From an uncultured Collinsella sp. (GTDB taxonomy: Bacteria; Actinomycetota; Coriobacteriia; Coriobacteriales; Coriobacteriaceae): DNA of 21,595 nucleotides. The stretch spans positions 1 to 21,595 of the forward strand of contig CABULX010000025.1 of assembly GCA_902492545.1 (NCBI GenBank), in the 5' to 3' direction. The position numbers and the translations under genes were made by a program. The notes under the pieces are model-generated. The model did not search any database. It was not told the origin of the DNA and saw only the letters and a program-made list of their open reading frames with translations. Shown one piece after another: positions 1 through 7,578 of this stretch (its first letter is position 1; the number at the start of each line of letters is the position of its first letter).

Positions 1-29
1 TTGCAGCCGGAGTGAAAAAGGTTATTAGT

Positions 30-45
30 GGCCGGGCCCGCGACC
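30..45 (-). terminator. Possible weak terminator after the DUF47 gene
   Basis: Read on the minus strand, GGTCG and CGGCC can pair (one G-U) around a six-base loop, about 20 bases past the stop codon. A T5 run (plus-strand A at 15-19) lies roughly ten bases further on. The gap between stem and T-run is long, so this is only a candidate. Confidence 0.25.
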
Positions 46-65
46 GGTGGGACATGTACCCCCAA

Positions 66-689
66 TTAACTGTTCTTCATGACAATCGAATCCACAACAT
101 CGGCCACATTCTCACAGCAGTCGGCGCAGTACTCCAGGAAGGCGTAGACGTCACGCCAAGCGATGACCTCGAGCGGATCCTTGCCGTTAACGTGCAGGTT
201 GCGCATGGCGTTGATGTAGAGCTCGTCGGCCTCGGACTCGATGGTGTTGATTTGGATGACGAGCTCGCGCAGCGTTTTGGACTTGCGGTAGTTGGGAAGC
301 TCGACCATAAGGTCCTTCATGGCGCGGCAGGCATCGGTTACCTTGTGAGCGATGACGATGGCATCGGGGTGGATGCTCTGGATGTTGGTGAAGTAGACGC
401 GCTGCACGACGCCTTCGATGCGGTCGAGCACGGTGTCGAGCGAGCAGCTCATCAGGTCTAGATCCTCGCGCTCAAGCGGGGTGATAAAGGCGGTGAGCAA
501 GGCGTCTTCGAGCTCGTGGTGCTTCTTGTCTGCCGCATGCTCAATCGCATGCATCTTATCGAGCATGTCGTGGATCTGCGCAGGGTCAAAGTTCTCAAAA
601 ATCTTGGTGAGCAGCTCTGCGGCCTGGACGGCTAGGTCGGCGCAGGCGACGTAGTTGTCAAAGTAGAACGAATCGGGTTTCTTAGCCAT
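66..689 (-). CDS. DUF47 family PhoU-like protein, partner of PiT phosphate transporter
   Basis: A 207-residue, mostly helical, charged soluble protein of the DUF47 (PhoU-like) family, of usual full length. No signal peptide or membrane segment is visible. DUF47 proteins are commonly encoded next to PiT-type phosphate transporters and are thought to modulate them; that role is known for the family and inferred here. The context fits: the gene lies 67 bases downstream of the PiT gene on the same strand, so the two probably form an operon. The start is supported by AAAGGA seven bases upstream of ATG. The acidic helical repeats, such as the stretch near residues 40-70 rich in D, E, H and K, resemble the metal-binding helices of PhoU relatives. 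Confidence is high for the family and moderate for the function. Confidence 0.9.
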   Translation of the reverse strand: MAKKPDSFYFDNYVACADLAVQAAELLTKIFENFDPAQIHDMLDKMHAIEHAADKKHHELEDALLTAFITPLEREDLDLMSCSLDTVLDRIEGVVQRVYFTNIQSIHPDAIVIAHKVTDACRAMKDLMVELPNYRKSKTLRELVIQINTIESEADELYINAMRNLHVNGKDPLEVIAWRDVYAFLEYCADCCENVADVVDSIVMKNS

Positions 690-756
690 GGGTGGGTCCT
701 TTCGAGGCGAAGACGGGTGGGCGAAGTGTTGCGGTCCAGATGGACGTTCGGTTTGA

Positions 757-1806
757 CTAGAGGAACATCATGAACAGCTTGGCCATGACAAAGCTGATGA
801 GTCCGCAGGCGGGGAAGGTGAAGAACCAGGTGAACATCATGTCCTTGACGACACCGAAGTTGATGGCCGAAAGGCGCTTGACGGCACCGACGCCCATGAT
901 GGCGCAGGTCTTGATGTGGGTGGAGGACACGGGGATGCCGGTAAGGGTGGCAAGCAGCAGGTTTGCGGCGCCCGCCAGGTCGGCGGAGAAGCCCTGGTAC
1001 TTTTCGAGCTTGACCATGCTCTGGCCGACGGACTTGATGATGCGCTCGCCGCCCACGCTGGTGCCGATACCCATAGTGGCCGAGCACAGCAGCATAATCC
1101 AGATGGGGATGCCTGCATCGCCGACGCTCGTCTGGCCGCTGGCAAAGGCCACGCCTAAAAAGAGCACGCCGATGAACTTCTGTCCATCCTGCGCGCCGTG
1201 CATAAAGCTCATGGCCGCAGCGCTCGCGATCTGAGCGTATTTAAAGAAGACATTGGCACGTCGCCTGTTGGCGGCGGCGAAAAGAATCGAGACGAGCTTG
1301 CACAGGACCCAGCCCATAACAAAGCCCAGGCCGATGGAGAGCGCCAGGCCGTAGATGACCTTCATCCACTCGTGGACGTTGACGCTGTTCGCGCCGCCGA
1401 GGGCGATGGCGGCACCGGTCAGGCCGGCGATAAGGCTGTGGCTTTGCGAGGTGGGGATGCCAAAACGCGACGCCGTGGCGCCGTAGACGACGATGGAGAA
1501 CAGCGCCGCGCACAGGCAGGCGAGCGCCATGGTGCTGTTTCCGCCAAAGTCGACGATATGTGAGATGGTGTTGGCGACGCTCGCGTTAAAGTGCGTCATG
1601 ATGAGCACGCCGAGGAAGTTGAATGCGGCGCTCATGAGAATGGCGGCGCGGGCGGGCATGCAACGCGTAGTGACGCAGGTCGCGATGGCGTTGGGCGCGT
1701 CGGTCCATCCATTGACGAAGATGGCGCCCAACGCGAGGATCACGGTGACGGCAAGGACTGGGTTCGACACAATTTGGCCGAGGAAGGTTGAGAACGTTAC
1801 GTCCAT
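757..1806 (-). CDS. pit: PiT family inorganic phosphate transporter
   Basis: A 349-residue integral membrane protein with many hydrophobic segments. It carries the two inverted PiT signature repeats: NGWTDAPNAIA at residues 32-42 (variant of the GxNDxxNA signature) and FMHGAQDGQK at 201-210. PiT proteins import metal-phosphate complexes using the cation gradient; this is known for the family. The length matches the compact bacterial form, which lacks a large central cytoplasmic loop. The chosen start (MDVTFSTFLG) has only a weak GAGAAAG upstream. A much better Shine-Dalgarno lies further up, in front of a three-codon ORF (see findings). The DUF47 gene follows on the same strand and probably shares the transcript. 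No clear Pho box was found in the upstream gap. Confidence 0.93.
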   Translation of the reverse strand: MDVTFSTFLGQIVSNPVLAVTVILALGAIFVNGWTDAPNAIATCVTTRCMPARAAILMSAAFNFLGVLIMTHFNASVANTISHIVDFGGNSTMALACLCAALFSIVVYGATASRFGIPTSQSHSLIAGLTGAAIALGGANSVNVHEWMKVIYGLALSIGLGFVMGWVLCKLVSILFAAANRRRANVFFKYAQIASAAAMSFMHGAQDGQKFIGVLFLGVAFASGQTSVGDAGIPIWIMLLCSATMGIGTSVGGERIIKSVGQSMVKLEKYQGFSADLAGAANLLLATLTGIPVSSTHIKTCAIMGVGAVKRLSAINFGVVKDMMFTWFFTFPACGLISFVMAKLFMMFL

Positions 1807-1937
1807 ATATGGGCTTTCTCGAAGTTTGCAGGCACGTTACAAAAACATGATAAATCGTATCACCTCCTGCGGGTTTCTTTACCGAGTTCTGATGAGAGAA
1901 GTGAACTTTTTGGCACTAAAATTGAATATTAGCCCTG

Positions 1938-1966
1938 TTGACCGCGGGTGTTCTTTTTGCTAACAC
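1938..1966 (+). promoter_or_regulatory. Sigma-70-like promoter for the small gene at 2057
   Basis: TTGACC (1938-1943) is separated by exactly 17 bases from TAACAC (1961-1966), directed toward the plus-strand gene. The predicted transcript start, near 1973, leaves a leader of about 65-85 bases. This also argues against the longer reading-frame starts at or before 1970. Confidence 0.5.
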
Positions 1967-2056
1967 GCCATGCGGACACGTGCGATTGCTACGACACTCC
2001 AAAACCACAGTCTGTTCGCTTTACAACATGCAAACATGCGTTCGATAATAGGAGGC

Positions 2057-2395
2057 ATGGAATATCGACAGACAGATGGCAAAACTCGGCGCGTACACAA
2101 GCAGTATGTGGACGTCGTGGCTCGCATCCTCGCGGGCGGACAGGTCGTGCCGGTCACCGTCTGCTGGGTCGACGGTCGTTGCTTTACGATTGACGAGATT
2201 GTCTCGTCCACGGGCTTTGGCTTAACGGTTCACGGTGTTCGTACGGCAACGTATAGGGTTCGTTTTGGCGGGCATGCGACCGAGTTGTATCTGGAGGACC
2301 AGGCGTGCGGACGGCCGGACGGCTCGCAGGCCCACGTGATGCGTTGGTGGGTCTGGGCCTTTGATCGTACGCTTGAGGGCGAGCGCCGTAGGTAA
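2057..2395 (+). CDS. Small unrecognised protein (112 aa)
   Basis: The product is soluble, with an N-terminal basic stretch (DGKTRRVHKQY), then alternating hydrophobic and polar segments suggesting beta strands. It contains a WVDGRCFTIDEIV motif near residues 42-54 and a Trp-rich segment (RWWVWAFD) near the end. The DGR-x-F-x-I-D layout is reminiscent of small DUF6504-like actinobacterial proteins, but I cannot confirm that family, and no function is proposed. The start is uncertain. ATG 2057 is preceded by AGGAGG only one base away, which is closer than usual; the in-frame ATG at 2036 lacks a Shine-Dalgarno. The promoter at 1938 supports a real gene. The next gene (BI-1 type) begins 84 bases downstream, and a hairpin separates them. 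Confidence 0.7.
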   Translation: MEYRQTDGKTRRVHKQYVDVVARILAGGQVVPVTVCWVDGRCFTIDEIVSSTGFGLTVHGVRTATYRVRFGGHATELYLEDQACGRPDGSQAHVMRWWVWAFDRTLEGERRR

Positions 2396-2413
2396 GGACG
2401 CACGGCGTTCGGG

Positions 2414-2419
2414 TACAAT
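2414..2419 (+). promoter_or_regulatory. Possible -10 element for the BI-1 gene
   Basis: TACAAT lies about 60 bases before the BI-1 start codon. No good -35 hexamer is present 16-18 bases upstream. If it is used, the leader contains the hairpin at 2442-2465. Confidence 0.3.
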
Positions 2420-2441
2420 GACAGGAATCTTGTCAGTTACT

Positions 2442-2465
2442 GCGCCGTTATTTGTGGCGCTTTTT
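2442..2465 (+). terminator. Hairpin with T5 just before the BI-1 ribosome binding site
   Basis: GCGCC (2442-2446) pairs with GGCGC (2456-2460) across a nine-base loop and is followed by TTTTT (2461-2465). GAAAGGA starts directly after the T-run. It may end transcripts of the small gene upstream or attenuate the BI-1 transcript. Confidence 0.5.
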
Positions 2466-2479
2466 GAAAGGACGAACCT

Positions 2480-3175
2480 ATGAACGATATCCAGGGCTAT
2501 CAGAACGGCCCCGTCGAGAGCGGCGCAAGCCGCGCCAAGGAGATGTCGCCGCGCGCGTACAATCTCGCCATGTCTGCCCTGATCTTCTTGGGCTTTTGCG
2601 CCATGGGCGCCGGCGCCTACTTTACGAGCACCATGTCGTTTGCGCGCATGATGATGAGCGGAGCCGCCTTGCCGCTGGTCTTTGGCTCATTTATTTTGAC
2701 CATCGTCGGCATGGTCATGATGTCGGCCGCCGCCAGCAAGCAGTCCGTGGGCCTGTCCCTTGTGGGCTACGTAATCTTTGCGAGTACCTTTGGCCTGACC
2801 GCGTCGTTTGGCCTTGCCAACTACGACCTGCCCACCATCAACACTGCCTTTATCGCCACGGCCGCCATCACCTTTGTCTTTGGCGCCTTGGGCGTGACGT
2901 TCCCCAAGTTTTTCCAGCGCGTATATGGCATCGGTTTTGGCATTCTGCTCGCCACTATTCTGGTTGAGATCGTGCTGATGTTCATGGGCGTCTCGCAGAC
3001 CATCACCGACCTGATCGTGATCGTGGTGTTCGCCGGCTTTATTGGCTACGACACCTATGTTGCCACGACGGTGCCGCCTACGCTGCCCAACGCCGTGCTC
3101 ATGGCGTCCAATCTGTTCGTGGACATTATCAACGTGTTCCTGCGCATCCTGAACATCCTTGGCCGTCGCGACTAG
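2480..3175 (+). CDS. Bax inhibitor-1 (BI-1/YccA) family membrane protein
   Basis: A 231-residue protein with a hydrophilic N-terminus (about 25 residues) followed by about seven hydrophobic membrane segments. Typical of the BI-1/YccA/YbhL family are the conserved GYDTY segment between the last helices and the C-terminal helix with LFVDIINVFLRILNILG. Family members are membrane proteins linked to calcium leak or, for YccA, to modulation of FtsH protease; no specific role can be read from this sequence. The start is supported by GAAAGGACG about seven bases before ATG. The length is normal. The gene appears to be its own unit, with a hairpin before its ribosome binding site and a terminator shortly after its stop. 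Confidence 0.88.
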   Translation: MNDIQGYQNGPVESGASRAKEMSPRAYNLAMSALIFLGFCAMGAGAYFTSTMSFARMMMSGAALPLVFGSFILTIVGMVMMSAAASKQSVGLSLVGYVIFASTFGLTASFGLANYDLPTINTAFIATAAITFVFGALGVTFPKFFQRVYGIGFGILLATILVEIVLMFMGVSQTITDLIVIVVFAGFIGYDTYVATTVPPTLPNAVLMASNLFVDIINVFLRILNILGRRD

Positions 3176-3221
3176 TGGCGAATTGCGGCGGTGCTTGCCG
3201 TGCGTGTAAATCGATGCGAAA

Positions 3222-3247
3222 GGCGGTCCTTCGGGGCCGTCTTTTTT
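3222..3247 (+). terminator. Rho-independent terminator after BI-1 gene
   Basis: GGCGGTCC (3222-3229) pairs with GGGCCGTC (3234-3241), with two G-U pairs and a TTCG loop, followed by T6. It lies about 45 bases after the stop codon. Confidence 0.75.
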
Positions 3248-3312
3248 GTACGCGGCGGGGTATCATGGATGGAAAAAGCCGATAGCGGCAGCGACAGGAA
3301 AGGTGGCCACTT

Positions 3313-4428
3313 ATGGCAGACGTCGACAACAGGAACCGTAACCGCAGGTCTAATCGCGCGGGTCAGCCCAATCCCAAGCGCGAGGCCCGTGCCAAGGCCG
3401 CCGAGCGTCACGTGGCAACTGTGTCCGAAGCGTGCGCCAAGGATATCGAGCGTTCGCTTGCCGGTGTTCGCGAGTTTGACGGTATGCCTGCCGGCTTTGT
3501 CGCGGCGATGAAGGCCAAGGTTCAGAGTGCTGTGGCCGCCGAAGAACAGGTTGCCGAGGACGTCGAGGGCGCGGAGGCTGCCGAGGTCGAGGCAGCGCTC
3601 GAGCCCGTCGAGGAGCCTGCCGAGGAAATCGCCGAAGCTGAGTCCGCGCCTGCTGAGGAGCTCGCTCCGGTTCTGCCCGAGGTCACCGTGCTCGATGCCT
3701 CCGCCACGCAGGCCATCCTGGACAACGGTCGTGGCTATGCGCAGTTCTGCGACATGGCCGTGCTCGCCTTTGCCTCGTTCACCAATCCGGGCGGTGGCTA
3801 TATTCAGGGTTATCTGGGCCAGGAGGCCACGCTGTGCGCCGATTCGTATCTGTACAACGTTCTCGATAAGCAGCGCAAATGGTACGGCGAGAACCGTCGC
3901 CGCAACATCAACTGCGAGCTTTACCGAAACCGTGCGCTGGTGGTGCCTGCGGTGCGCTTCGACCGCAACCACGTGCATGCATACGCCGACGTGATCGTGG
4001 CCGCCGCGCCCAACGTTAAGCGCGCCCGCCAGGAGTATCGCGTGAGCGACGATGCTCTGCTGGATGCCCTGCGCGACCGCATTCGCTTTGTGCTTGCCAT
4101 CTGCGACGAGCTAGGTCGCGAGAAGCTCGTGCTGGGCGCTTGGGGCTGCGACAACAACGGCTTTGACGCAGAGGCCGTGGCCGAGCTCTTCCGCAAGGAG
4201 CTCGCGTCGGGCGACTTTAAGGTCAAGCAAGTCTTCTTTGCCGTGCCTTCTACGCGCTGGGATGAGGATTTTGCCAAGTTCGAGCACGTGCTGGCAAACT
4301 TCCCCGAGCGCAACGAGGAGTCCTATGCCCAGGTTGCCGCTCGCGCTGCGGCAGCTCGCGCCGCCGAGCAGGCCCAGGCTGCTACCGAGGATGATGAGGA
4401 CGAGGACGATTGGCGCAAGTACCTGTAA
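3313..4428 (+). CDS. TIGR02452-type PARG-like macrodomain protein, likely catalytically altered
   Basis: A 371-residue protein with three parts. Residues 1-72 are a basic helical N-terminus. Residues about 74-122 form a low-complexity Ala/Glu-rich linker. The remainder is a bacterial-type poly(ADP-ribose) glycohydrolase macrodomain of the TIGR02452/DUF2263 family, with FTNPGGGYIQGYLGQEA at 156-172 and LGAWGCDNNGF further on. The C-terminus is a strongly acidic tail (EDDEDEDDW). Active relatives carry GGG-x(6-8)-QEE, where the second Glu is catalytic (established for bacterial and human PARG). Here the codons read CAG GAG GCC, giving Q170-E171-A172, so the catalytic position is Ala. I infer an ADP-ribose or PAR binder, or a different chemistry. 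The start has AGGAAAGGTGG upstream. A terminator precedes the gene and another follows it, so it is probably monocistronic. Confidence 0.85.
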   Translation: MADVDNRNRNRRSNRAGQPNPKREARAKAAERHVATVSEACAKDIERSLAGVREFDGMPAGFVAAMKAKVQSAVAAEEQVAEDVEGAEAAEVEAALEPVEEPAEEIAEAESAPAEELAPVLPEVTVLDASATQAILDNGRGYAQFCDMAVLAFASFTNPGGGYIQGYLGQEATLCADSYLYNVLDKQRKWYGENRRRNINCELYRNRALVVPAVRFDRNHVHAYADVIVAAAPNVKRARQEYRVSDDALLDALRDRIRFVLAICDELGREKLVLGAWGCDNNGFDAEAVAELFRKELASGDFKVKQVFFAVPSTRWDEDFAKFEHVLANFPERNEESYAQVAARAAAARAAEQAQAATEDDEDEDDWRKYL

Positions 4429-4453
4429 TCGGTACGTGCTGACAGATAGGCCG

Positions 4454-4487
4454 AGCCGACGGGAGAGGCTGCTTCCGTCGGCTTTTT
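4454..4487 (+). terminator. Rho-independent terminator after the PARG-like gene
   Basis: AGCCGACGG (4454-4462) pairs perfectly with CCGTCGGCT (4475-4483), followed by a T-run to 4487. It ends 19 bases before the SGNH hydrolase start codon, so that gene's ribosome binding site lies immediately beyond it. Confidence 0.85.
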
Positions 4488-4506
4488 ACTGAGCGAGGGG
4501 CTTACG

Positions 4507-5166
4507 ATGAAAAACGTTCTATGCTTTGGCGACAGCAACACCTATGGTTACGATCCGGCGGGCATGCGCGACGGCACCGCGGTGCGCTATGCGCAGGATG
4601 TGCGCTGGTGCGGCGTGGCCCAACGTGACTTAGGCGAGGGCTGGCATGTAATTGAAGAAGGCCTCAACGGCCGCACGACGGTACGCGACGACATGTGCCA
4701 TCTGGATACCAATCTTAACGGCATCCGCGCGCTGCCGATGCTGCTCGAGGCCCATAAGCCGCTGGATGCGATCGTTATTATGCTGGGAACTAACGATTGC
4801 AAGACGGTCTTTGGTGTGACGGCCTCCGATATTGCCCGTGGCACCATGGCACTGATTCGCGCGGTGCGCGCATTTCCCTGGACCAATGCCGCATCCTGCC
4901 CGCGTATTCTGCTGATGGCACCTATCAAGATCAAGCCGCAAATCGCCGATGTATATATGACCGATTTTGACGAGCGTTCCGTCGAGGCCTCGGAGCATTT
5001 TGCTGAATACTACGCGCACGTAGCCGAGCAGTTTGGCTGCGACTTTTTGAATGCCGCCGACTTTGCCGAGCCGGGCGATATCGACTATCTGCATATGATG
5101 CCCGAAAGCCATGAGAGCCTGGGTCACGCCGTGGCAGCCAAGCTCCAAGAGATGCTCGGAGAGTAG
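4507..5166 (+). CDS. SGNH/GDSL-type hydrolase, arylesterase-like
   Basis: A 219-residue cytoplasmic esterase of the SGNH superfamily. Block I is CFGDSNTYGYDP with the nucleophile Ser10. Block III is MLGTNDCK, with the oxyanion-hole Asn. The catalytic Asp193 and His196 sit in DYLH near the C-terminus. The layout, including DVRWCGV and IEEGLNGRTT, closely follows the Mycobacterium smegmatis arylesterase/acyltransferase (MsAcT) type, recognised from memory. The substrate is unknown; small acyl esters are likely for the family. There is no signal peptide. The start has GAGGGG six bases upstream. Terminators on both sides suggest a single-gene unit, though the promoter would then have to lie close to or within the upstream hairpin region. 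Confidence 0.88.
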   Translation: MKNVLCFGDSNTYGYDPAGMRDGTAVRYAQDVRWCGVAQRDLGEGWHVIEEGLNGRTTVRDDMCHLDTNLNGIRALPMLLEAHKPLDAIVIMLGTNDCKTVFGVTASDIARGTMALIRAVRAFPWTNAASCPRILLMAPIKIKPQIADVYMTDFDERSVEASEHFAEYYAHVAEQFGCDFLNAADFAEPGDIDYLHMMPESHESLGHAVAAKLQEMLGE

Positions 5167-5178
5167 CGCGACCCCAAG

Positions 5179-5215
5179 CCACCGCAAAGGGGACGGGCGC
5201 CTTTGCGGTGGTTTT
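5179..5215 (+). terminator. Strong terminator between convergent SGNH hydrolase and thiD genes
   Basis: CCACCGCAAAGG (5179-5190) and CCTTTGCGGTGG (5200-5211) form a perfect 12-bp stem with a nine-base loop, followed by TTTT. It lies between the 3' ends of two convergent genes. The T-run favours plus-strand use, but the stem can also stop minus-strand transcripts. Confidence 0.85.
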
Positions 5216-5227
5216 GGGCTGCAAATC

Positions 5228-6058
5228 TTAATACTGCCACATGTGATTGACGGGGCCGGAGCCTTTGCCCATGTCAAAGCCGGCGGCCAGAGCGCCTGTC
5301 AGGTATGCCTTGCCGGCGTTGACGGCGTCGGCAAGATCCATGCCCTGAGCCAGCGCGCAGGCGATGGCGGACGAGAGCGTGCATCCGGTGCCGTGCGTGT
5401 TGTCGGTCTCGATGCGCTTGTGGCGGAACCACGTGGTGAGTGGATCTCCCAGATGGTTGCCCTCGTCATCGAGTGGCGCGGGTTCGGCCAGTACATCGTT
5501 GGCCTCGTTGACAAGATGCCCACCCTTAACGAGGGATGCACAACCAAAGCGGCGGGTGAGGAGCATGGCAGCATTTTGCTGCGTGCGCTCGGAGTCGACC
5601 TCGTAGTCGAGCAGGGCCATGGCCTCGGGAATATTGGGCGTGATAACCGTCGCTAGCGGGAACAGGCGGCGAGTGAGCGCCTCTGCGGCATCTTCGGCAA
5701 TCAGCCGTGCGCCCGAGGTGGCTACCATGACGGGGTCGACTACCACGTTTGTCGCCTTCCAGGCGCTCAGGCGGTCGGCGATAACATCGATAATCTCGAC
5801 AGAAGAAACCATGCCGATCTTGACGGCGCTCGGGCGGATATCGTCAAAAACGGCGTCAATTTGCGCGGCTACGATATCTGGCGAGATATCCTGCACGGCG
5901 GTAACGCCCAGTGTGTTTTGCGCTGTGATGGCGGTGATGGCCGTCTGGGCATACAGACGGTGCGCCGTGATGGTCTTGATGTCGGCCTGAATGCCGGCGC
6001 CGCCGCTGGAATCGGATCCCGCGATGGACAGGACGGCAGGTACCTTACTACGATCCAT
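5228..6058 (-). CDS. thiD: Hydroxymethylpyrimidine/phosphomethylpyrimidine kinase
   Basis: A 276-residue ribokinase-fold enzyme that phosphorylates HMP to HMP-P and then HMP-PP, the pyrimidine half of thiamine. Diagnostic segments are the N-terminal SIAGSDSSGGAGIQADIKT (residues 11-29), the central VVDPVMVATSGARL, and the C-terminal DNTHGTGCTLSSA anion-hole motif with the catalytic Asp/Cys region. The length is normal for a single-domain ThiD, with no ThiE or TenA fusion. The start ATG is preceded by GGGAG five bases away. The gene lies downstream of thiC on the same strand, but a hairpin at 6116-6145 intervenes. thiD is therefore either read through or driven by its own promoter in the 181-base gap. 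No second TPP riboswitch is visible here. Confidence 0.95.
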   Translation of the reverse strand: MDRSKVPAVLSIAGSDSSGGAGIQADIKTITAHRLYAQTAITAITAQNTLGVTAVQDISPDIVAAQIDAVFDDIRPSAVKIGMVSSVEIIDVIADRLSAWKATNVVVDPVMVATSGARLIAEDAAEALTRRLFPLATVITPNIPEAMALLDYEVDSERTQQNAAMLLTRRFGCASLVKGGHLVNEANDVLAEPAPLDDEGNHLGDPLTTWFRHKRIETDNTHGTGCTLSSAIACALAQGMDLADAVNAGKAYLTGALAAGFDMGKGSGPVNHMWQY

Positions 6059-6115
6059 GTTCGCTCCCTTGTTCGGTCGGAATCAAATGGGTCTTTAAGC
6101 CAGCATTATAAAGAT

Positions 6116-6145
6116 GCCCGGGCCGACTCTATGTCGAACCCGGGC
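6116..6145 (-). terminator. Hairpin terminator between thiC and thiD
   Basis: GCCCGGG (6116-6122) pairs with CCCGGGC (6139-6145), with an inner CGAC/GTCG stem. Read on the minus strand it is followed by ATCTTTAT. It probably gives partial termination after thiC. Confidence 0.7.
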
Positions 6146-6239
6146 GGGCGATGCAATCTTTACGCAAATGCAAGCAAATGTTCACACGTCAACAATTGAC
6201 AGACACCAGCTCGCCGACAGAAGCGGCCGCGGCGACAGG

Positions 6240-7574
6240 CTAGTCCTCCATGCCGAGGTCGATCGTGGTGCCCTCGAAGATCTTGTTGACGGTGCGGACG
6301 GCGCACATCTTGCCACACATGGTGCAAGTGCCCTCGGTGGCGGCGGGGGACTCCTCGTAGCGCTTCTTGCCCGTAACCGGGTCGAGCGCGCACTCCCACA
6401 TGGCGTCCCAGTCAAGCTTGCGGCGTGCCTGGCCCATCTTGTCGTCCATGTCGCGGGCGTGGGGCACCTTTTTGGCGATGTCGGCGGCGTGTGCGGCGAT
6501 CTTGGTGGCCATGAGGCCGTCGAGCACATCCTGGGCGTTGGGCAGGCATAGGTGCTCTGCCGGTGTCACGTAGCACAGGAAATCGGCACCGGAGCTGGCG
6601 GAGATGGCGCCGCCGATGGCAGCGGTGATGTGGTCGTAACCCACGCCGATATCGGTCACCAGCGGCCCGAGCACATAGAACGGAGCATTGTGGCACAGGC
6701 GCTTCTGCAGTTTCATGTTGGCGGCGATCTCGTCGAGCGCCATGTGACCCGGGCCCTCGACCATGACCTGGACGCCGGCGGCCCAAGCGCGCTTGCACAG
6801 CTTGCCCAGCTCGATCATCTCAGCGGTCTCGGTGGCGTCGTTGGAGTCGTAGAGGCAGCCCGGGCGGCAGGAGTCGCCGAGTGAAATCGTCACGTCGTAC
6901 TCGTGGCAAATCTCGAGCAACTCGTCGTAGAACTCATAGAACGGGTTCTCGTTACCGGTGACCTCCATCCAGCCAAACAGCAGTGAGCCGCCGCGGCTCA
7001 CGATGTTCATCAGGCGGCCGGTCTCCTTAAAGGTCTTGGTGACCGACTTGTTGATGCCGCAGTGAATGGTCATAAAGTCCACGCCGTCCTCGGCATGCGC
7101 GCGCACGACTTCGAACAGGTCGTCCTTGGTGAGCTTGACCAGCGGCTTTTCCATGTAGCCGATGGCGTCGTACATGGGGACGGTGCCTACCATGAGCGGC
7201 GTCTCGTCGATGAGCTGCTGGCGGAACTGGCGCGTCTTGCCCGAGTTGGAGAGGTCCATGATGGCGTCGGCGCCAAAGTCCTCGGCGATCTTGACCTTCT
7301 TCCACTCTTCGGCGGCATCGGCCTTATCGCCCGAGATGCCCAAGTTGACGTTGACCTTGGTGGACAGGCCCTCACCGACGCCAAAGGCGCGCATGCCCTT
7401 TTTGATGTGCACGATGTTGGCGGGAATGGCGATGCGGCCGTCGGCCACGCGCTCGCGGATGTACTCGGGGTCGCGATGCTCGCGCTCGGCGACTTCCTTC
7501 ATCTGCGGTGTGATCTGCCCGGCGCGGGCGAAGTCGATTTGCGTGACGAGCTTGGGCTCGGTCTGTGTGCTCAT
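6240..7574 (-). CDS. thiC: Phosphomethylpyrimidine synthase ThiC
   Basis: A 444-residue radical-SAM enzyme converting aminoimidazole ribotide to HMP-P. It is the shorter form, without the long N-terminal extension of the E. coli enzyme. Recognisable blocks include IPANIVHIKKG, MDLSNSG, DFMTIHCGIN, SRGGSLLFGWM, SLGDSCRPGC and MVEGPGHMALD. The C-terminal cluster motif is C417-T-M-C420-G-K-M-C424, i.e. CX2CX3C rather than the CX2CX4C of the E. coli type. The start MSTQTEP is chosen because GAAGGGAG lies eight bases upstream. A longer frame starting at 7598 would begin inside the riboswitch core. The gene is controlled by the TPP riboswitch directly upstream and probably precedes thiD in the same direction. 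Confidence 0.96.
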   Translation of the reverse strand: MSTQTEPKLVTQIDFARAGQITPQMKEVAEREHRDPEYIRERVADGRIAIPANIVHIKKGMRAFGVGEGLSTKVNVNLGISGDKADAAEEWKKVKIAEDFGADAIMDLSNSGKTRQFRQQLIDETPLMVGTVPMYDAIGYMEKPLVKLTKDDLFEVVRAHAEDGVDFMTIHCGINKSVTKTFKETGRLMNIVSRGGSLLFGWMEVTGNENPFYEFYDELLEICHEYDVTISLGDSCRPGCLYDSNDATETAEMIELGKLCKRAWAAGVQVMVEGPGHMALDEIAANMKLQKRLCHNAPFYVLGPLVTDIGVGYDHITAAIGGAISASSGADFLCYVTPAEHLCLPNAQDVLDGLMATKIAAHAADIAKKVPHARDMDDKMGQARRKLDWDAMWECALDPVTGKKRYEESPAATEGTCTMCGKMCAVRTVNKIFEGTTIDLGMED

Positions 7575-7578
7575 TGGC

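Noticed and set aside
1859..1868. Plus-strand ATCACCTCCT, identical to the 16S rRNA 3' tail
   Set aside because: Flanking bases do not match 16S. It is simply the complement of a strong Shine-Dalgarno on the minus strand.
5179..5211. Membership of the yaaA-flanking hairpin family, because of the shared TTGCGGTGG
   Set aside because: The shared core is only nine bases, the arms are in the opposite order and the rest differs; it is an ordinary terminator of convergent genes.
6301..6333. ThiC cluster motif CX2CX3C as a defect
   Set aside because: The shorter spacing appears, from memory, in other short-form anaerobe and archaeal ThiC proteins, so it is likely normal for this type.
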